Below the pieces are notes generated by a model. It had not been told where the DNA came from, searched no databases, and saw nothing but the letters and a program-made list of their open reading frames with translations. From Lachnospiraceae bacterium UBA1251 (GTDB lineage Bacteria; Bacillota; Clostridia; Lachnospirales; Lachnospiraceae), in NCBI GenBank assembly GCA_002308255.1, contig DBVZ01000073.1, positions 4,436 through 13,534 on the forward strand: DNA of 9,099 nucleotides, written 5' to 3'. Positions within the stretch are counted from its first letter, which is position 1. Each line of letters opens with the position of its first letter. This document shows positions 5,945 to 9,099 of the stretch, piece by piece. The translations under genes and the position numbers were made by a program.

Positions 5945-8829
5945 AAACAAAGAAAAAGAAGACGACCGGAAGCGGGAGGATCATTGTTCTCGCCGTTTTT
6001 TTCGCGATGCTTTCGACGATCCTCATATACCGCCTCTACCGTCTGCAGATCATAGACGGTGAAAGCTACCGGAACAACTTTATTATCCGTACGACGAAGA
6101 CGAGAAGCATCGCGAGCACACGCGGCAATATTTACGACCGGTACGGAAATCTTCTTGCGTATAACGAGCTTTCCTATTCCCTGACCATCGAGGACAGCGG
6201 CACATATCCCACCAAGAGGGAAAGAGCGCTCTCCCTCAATGAAGAAGCCTACCGGATCTACAGCATTCTCAAAAAATACGACAATGACATCAGCCAGACG
6301 TTCCATGTGGAAGTCGACAGCCGCGGCAATTACGTCTATGACGTGGAAGGCCGGAGCCTGGACCGCTTCCGGGCCGACGTCTTTGGTCACGCATACATCG
6401 ATGATCTGACGGACACGGAAAGAATCGCGGATGCCGAGACCATGATGAACTATCTGATCAGCGAGAAAGGATATTCCATTATCAACGGCAAGGAACCGTA
6501 CACCGATAAGGAATATGAAGCACATCCCTACCTTCCGAAGGAAATGACGAAGGAGGAAATGCTTGCGGTCGTGAAGATCCGTTATGCACTGTTTACGACC
6601 AGCTTCCAGAAGTATCTGCCTGTCACTATCGCCAAAGAACTTTCGGATGAGCTTATGGCGGAACTGACGGAGAACAAGGATACGCTGACCGGCATCTCCA
6701 TCGTGGAGGATACAAAGAGGGTCTATACCGATGCGGAGTATTTCGCGCCCCTGATCGGCTATACAGGGACGATCTCTTCCGAGGAACTTGCGGAACTGCA
6801 GCAGGAAAATCCGGAATATACGAATAATTCCATCGTCGGCAAAGCCGGGATCGAAAAGGTCATGGAGACGACTCTTCAGGGAAGCAGCGGCTCCGAAAAA
6901 GTATCTGTCGACAACGTCGGCCGCGTCCTCGCGATCGATGAAGAGGGCAGAAGAGATCCGATCGCCGGAAATGATGTCTACCTCACGATCGATCCGTTTT
7001 TGCAGAAAGCGGTATACCGCATCCTGGAACAGCGTATTGCCGGTATCGTTGCCAGCAACATCATTGATGCCAGGACCGTGGAGGAGACGGATTCGGACGA
7101 TACGGAGCTGATCCGTATCCCGAGCTATGAGGTTTATTTCGCGCTGTTCAACAATTCCATCATCGATTTCCATCATTTTACGGAAATCGATGCGTCCGAT
7201 GAGGAAAGGGCCGTAGCCCGGGAATTCAATACCAAGCAGCGCGAGATATTTGCGGAGATCAACCGGCAGCTGACGACGGACAGCCCGACGATCTATTCCG
7301 AACTCAGCAGCGAGATGAAGGAATACCAGAGCTATATCGTCAATGACCTCCTTCTCGAAAAGACGGGGATCCTTGACAATACTGCGCTCGACCGGACGGA
7401 TGAAGTCTACCTCGCCTGGTCGAGAGACGAGAGGATCAGTCTGCAGGAATTCCTCACTTACGCCGCGTCTCAGAACTGGTTCAACATCTCCGAGATCGCG
7501 CCGGAGGACAATTATATCGATTCCTCGCAGATCTACGAGGAACTGTCGCAGTACATCATCAATTATCTGTCGACGGACGATTCCTTCAGCAAGCTGCTCT
7601 ATAAGCATCTGATCTTTAATGACCGCGTATCCGGAAAACAGGTTCTCACCATTCTCTATGACCAGGGCGTACTGAACAAAGAAGACGGCATTTACGACGC
7701 GTTCATGAGGGGCAGGATCTCGACATTCGACACGCTGATGGAAAAGATCATGAATCTTGACATCAAGCCGTCCATGCTGGCGCTCGATCCCTGTTCCGGC
7801 TCCGCCGTCGTCATCGATCCGAGAAACGGTGAGCTGCTTGCTCTGGTGACGTATCCGGGATATGACAACAACCGGCTCGCGAACCAGATGGATGTGGAAT
7901 ACTACAAGAAACTTGCCAATGACCTTTCGAGGCCGTTTTACAACAAGGCCACCCAGGCGCGTACGGCACCGGGATCGACTTTCAAGCTGGTTACGACCGC
8001 AGCCGGCATGTCGGAAGGCGTTGTCGGCAGAGATACCGAATTTGACTGCCAGGGTATTTTCGATCTGACAGAAACACCGCTGCGCTGCTGGTATCATTCC
8101 GGACACGGGCGTCTGAATCTGCCGGAGGCGATCGAGAATTCCTGCAACGTCTATTTCTGTAATGTTTCTTACAAGATGGGGATCAACGAGGAAGGAAACT
8201 GGTCCGACTCGCTGGCTTTGTCCAAACTGCAGTCCTATGCGGCGATGTTCGATTTCGACAAGGAGACGGGGATCGAGATCCCGGAGGCTTCTCCGAAGAT
8301 CTCGGATCTGTCGGCGATCCAGTCCTCGATCGGACAGGGGACGCATGCTTATACGACCACGCAGATCGCCCGATACGCCGCGACGCTTGCAAACGGAGGA
8401 ACCAGCTACCGGCTGACGCTGTTTGATAAAGTGACCGACGCGAAAGGAAATCTGATCAAGGATTATGCGCCGTCGATCCAGAGCAGGATCGCGCTGTCGG
8501 AAGATACGTGGAATGTGATTCACAGCGGCATGCAGGCGGTGGTAAACGCCAAGAAAGAATATAACGACATGCCGATCCAGGTCGCCGGAAAGACGGGAAC
8601 CGCGCAGGAATCCAAATCGAGACCGTCGCACGCCCTGTTTATCTGCTATGCGCCGGCGGATGATCCGGAGATCGCCATGTGTGTCCGTATCAGCAACGGA
8701 TATTCTTCGACGAACTGCATCATTACGGCGAAAGATATCCTGCAGTATTATTTTGATCTTGTCGATGATGAAGAAATTCTGACCGGAAAAGCGATGACGA
8801 ACAATATTTCCAACGTTTCGGTCGACTGA
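5929..8829 (+). CDS. mrdA: penicillin-binding protein 2, elongasome transpeptidase (large variant)
   Basis: This monofunctional class B PBP cross-links new side-wall peptidoglycan, paired with RodA. It has 966 residues against about 630-720 in well-studied homologues. A basic cytoplasmic stretch (1-17) precedes one membrane anchor (18-35). The pedestal/dimer domain includes STRGNIYDRYGNLLAYNE (63-80), RVYTDAEYFAPLIGYTG (264-280) and GKAGIEKVMETTLQG (304-318). YLTIDPFLQKAVYRILE (351-367) is followed by an insert of roughly 250 residues (about 371-618) before the transpeptidase domain opens with GSAVVIDPRNGELLALVTYP (624-643). The catalytic motifs are intact: S683-x-x-K686 (STFK), S738-x-N740 (SCN) and K888-T-G (KTG). 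The start is TTG 5929, the only usable start in the frame after the stop at 5902. It lies 16 bp inside mreD with a distant GAGG (5913-5916), so translation probably depends on coupling to mreD. C-terminal residues past KTG look complete. Confidence 0.96.
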   Translation: MAKRLKTKKKKTTGSGRIIVLAVFFAMLSTILIYRLYRLQIIDGESYRNNFIIRTTKTRSIASTRGNIYDRYGNLLAYNELSYSLTIEDSGTYPTKRERALSLNEEAYRIYSILKKYDNDISQTFHVEVDSRGNYVYDVEGRSLDRFRADVFGHAYIDDLTDTERIADAETMMNYLISEKGYSIINGKEPYTDKEYEAHPYLPKEMTKEEMLAVVKIRYALFTTSFQKYLPVTIAKELSDELMAELTENKDTLTGISIVEDTKRVYTDAEYFAPLIGYTGTISSEELAELQQENPEYTNNSIVGKAGIEKVMETTLQGSSGSEKVSVDNVGRVLAIDEEGRRDPIAGNDVYLTIDPFLQKAVYRILEQRIAGIVASNIIDARTVEETDSDDTELIRIPSYEVYFALFNNSIIDFHHFTEIDASDEERAVAREFNTKQREIFAEINRQLTTDSPTIYSELSSEMKEYQSYIVNDLLLEKTGILDNTALDRTDEVYLAWSRDERISLQEFLTYAASQNWFNISEIAPEDNYIDSSQIYEELSQYIINYLSTDDSFSKLLYKHLIFNDRVSGKQVLTILYDQGVLNKEDGIYDAFMRGRISTFDTLMEKIMNLDIKPSMLALDPCSGSAVVIDPRNGELLALVTYPGYDNNRLANQMDVEYYKKLANDLSRPFYNKATQARTAPGSTFKLVTTAAGMSEGVVGRDTEFDCQGIFDLTETPLRCWYHSGHGRLNLPEAIENSCNVYFCNVSYKMGINEEGNWSDSLALSKLQSYAAMFDFDKETGIEIPEASPKISDLSAIQSSIGQGTHAYTTTQIARYAATLANGGTSYRLTLFDKVTDAKGNLIKDYAPSIQSRIALSEDTWNVIHSGMQAVVNAKKEYNDMPIQVAGKTGTAQESKSRPSHALFICYAPADDPEIAMCVRISNGYSSTNCIITAKDILQYYFDLVDDEEILTGKAMTNNISNVSVD

Positions 8830-8835
8830 GGTAAT

Positions 8836-9099
8836 ATGCTGCACCGTTATAATTTCAGAGATTACAATTACAGACTTGTTTTATGGCTGCTTGCCCTGAC
8901 AACGATGGGAGTGCTGCTTGTAAGCAGTGCGTCTCCCTCTCTGCGCACGCGTCAGTTCGCAGGCGTCGTTCTGGGGTTCACGGTGATGGTCATCGTATCC
9001 CTGTTCGATTACTCCTGGGTCCTGAACTTTCAATGGATCATTTACGGCTTCAACCTGCTGCTTCTTGCCGGCGTGGTCGTTTACGGACGCGCTGCGAAG
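8836..9099 (+). CDS. rodA: RodA/FtsW-family SEDS glycosyltransferase, N-terminal part (cut by right edge)
   Basis: The first 88 codons of a SEDS-family membrane protein are visible and the frame is open to the window edge. RodA polymerises lipid II into glycan strands and works as a pair with PBP2. The start YNFRDYNYRLVLW is a RodA-style N-terminus, followed by a first membrane helix (about 14-28, ending in the family's SSAS), then RTRQFAGVVLGF, and VSLFDYSWV. Two further hydrophobic helices lead into the edge, which falls just before the expected Gly-x-x-Arg-Trp loop. ATG 8836 lies 6 bp after the mrdA stop, and GAGG (8828-8831) overlapping that stop serves as ribosome binding site. The direct PBP2 neighbour favours RodA over FtsW or SpoVE, although all three share this N-terminal pattern. 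Confidence 0.92.
   Translation, partial: MLHRYNFRDYNYRLVLWLLALTTMGVLLVSSASPSLRTRQFAGVVLGFTVMVIVSLFDYSWVLNFQWIIYGFNLLLLAGVVVYGRAAK

Noticed and set aside
5863..8844. 993-codon reverse-strand open frame opposite mrdA
   Set aside because: It runs in exact codon register with mrdA, and its openness follows from mrdA lacking TTA, CTA and TCA codons. The protein is rich in Arg, Asp, Ile and Val without recognisable motifs, while mrdA has intact PBP motifs.

Overview
The window is about 9.1 kb of gene-dense DNA of moderately high G+C with every gene on the + strand. It suggests a Gram-positive Clostridia-type bacterium, most likely Lachnospiraceae. The reasons are the gene order (HI0933-type flavoprotein, COG2509 flavoprotein, radC, mreB-like, mreC, mreD, a very large PBP2, rodA), the size and wording of the PBP2, and the AGGAGG-type ribosome binding sites. 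The taxonomic call is inference from protein style and gene order, because no database search was possible.

Left part (2-2720): two overlapping genes for FAD-binding oxidoreductases. The first is an HI0933/YhiN-family flavoprotein cut by the left edge. The second is a COG2509-type FAD-dependent dehydrogenase. They share 8 bp and are probably co-transcribed and translationally coupled. A 130-bp gap follows (2721-2850). It holds a weak terminator-like hairpin, a good sigma-A-type promoter candidate with an extended -10, a small stem-loop and a strong Shine-Dalgarno in front of a TTG start.

Right part (2851-9099): a tightly packed cell-shape (elongasome) operon. It runs radC (JAMM-domain protein), a divergent mreB-like actin, mreC, mreD, mrdA/PBP2 and the start of rodA, which runs off the right edge. 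Neighbours overlap by 4 bp (mreB/mreC and mreC/mreD) or 16 bp (mreD/mrdA), or are separated by 3-6 bp (radC/mreB and mrdA/rodA). MreB-type filaments, the MreC/MreD scaffold, the PBP2 transpeptidase and the RodA glycosyltransferase form the machine that inserts side-wall peptidoglycan. RadC is a frequent passenger upstream of mreBCD in Firmicutes, with an unsettled role.

The operon type itself is well known; I do not see a wholly new system. The points worth a second look are the MreB-like protein, whose nucleotide-site motifs depart from canonical MreB, and a PBP2 with about 250 extra residues between its linker region and transpeptidase domain. The compact terminator-promoter junction in front of radC and the absence of TTA, CTA and TCA codons throughout mrdA are also notable. 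No tRNA, rRNA, CRISPR, insertion sequence or phage signal was seen.
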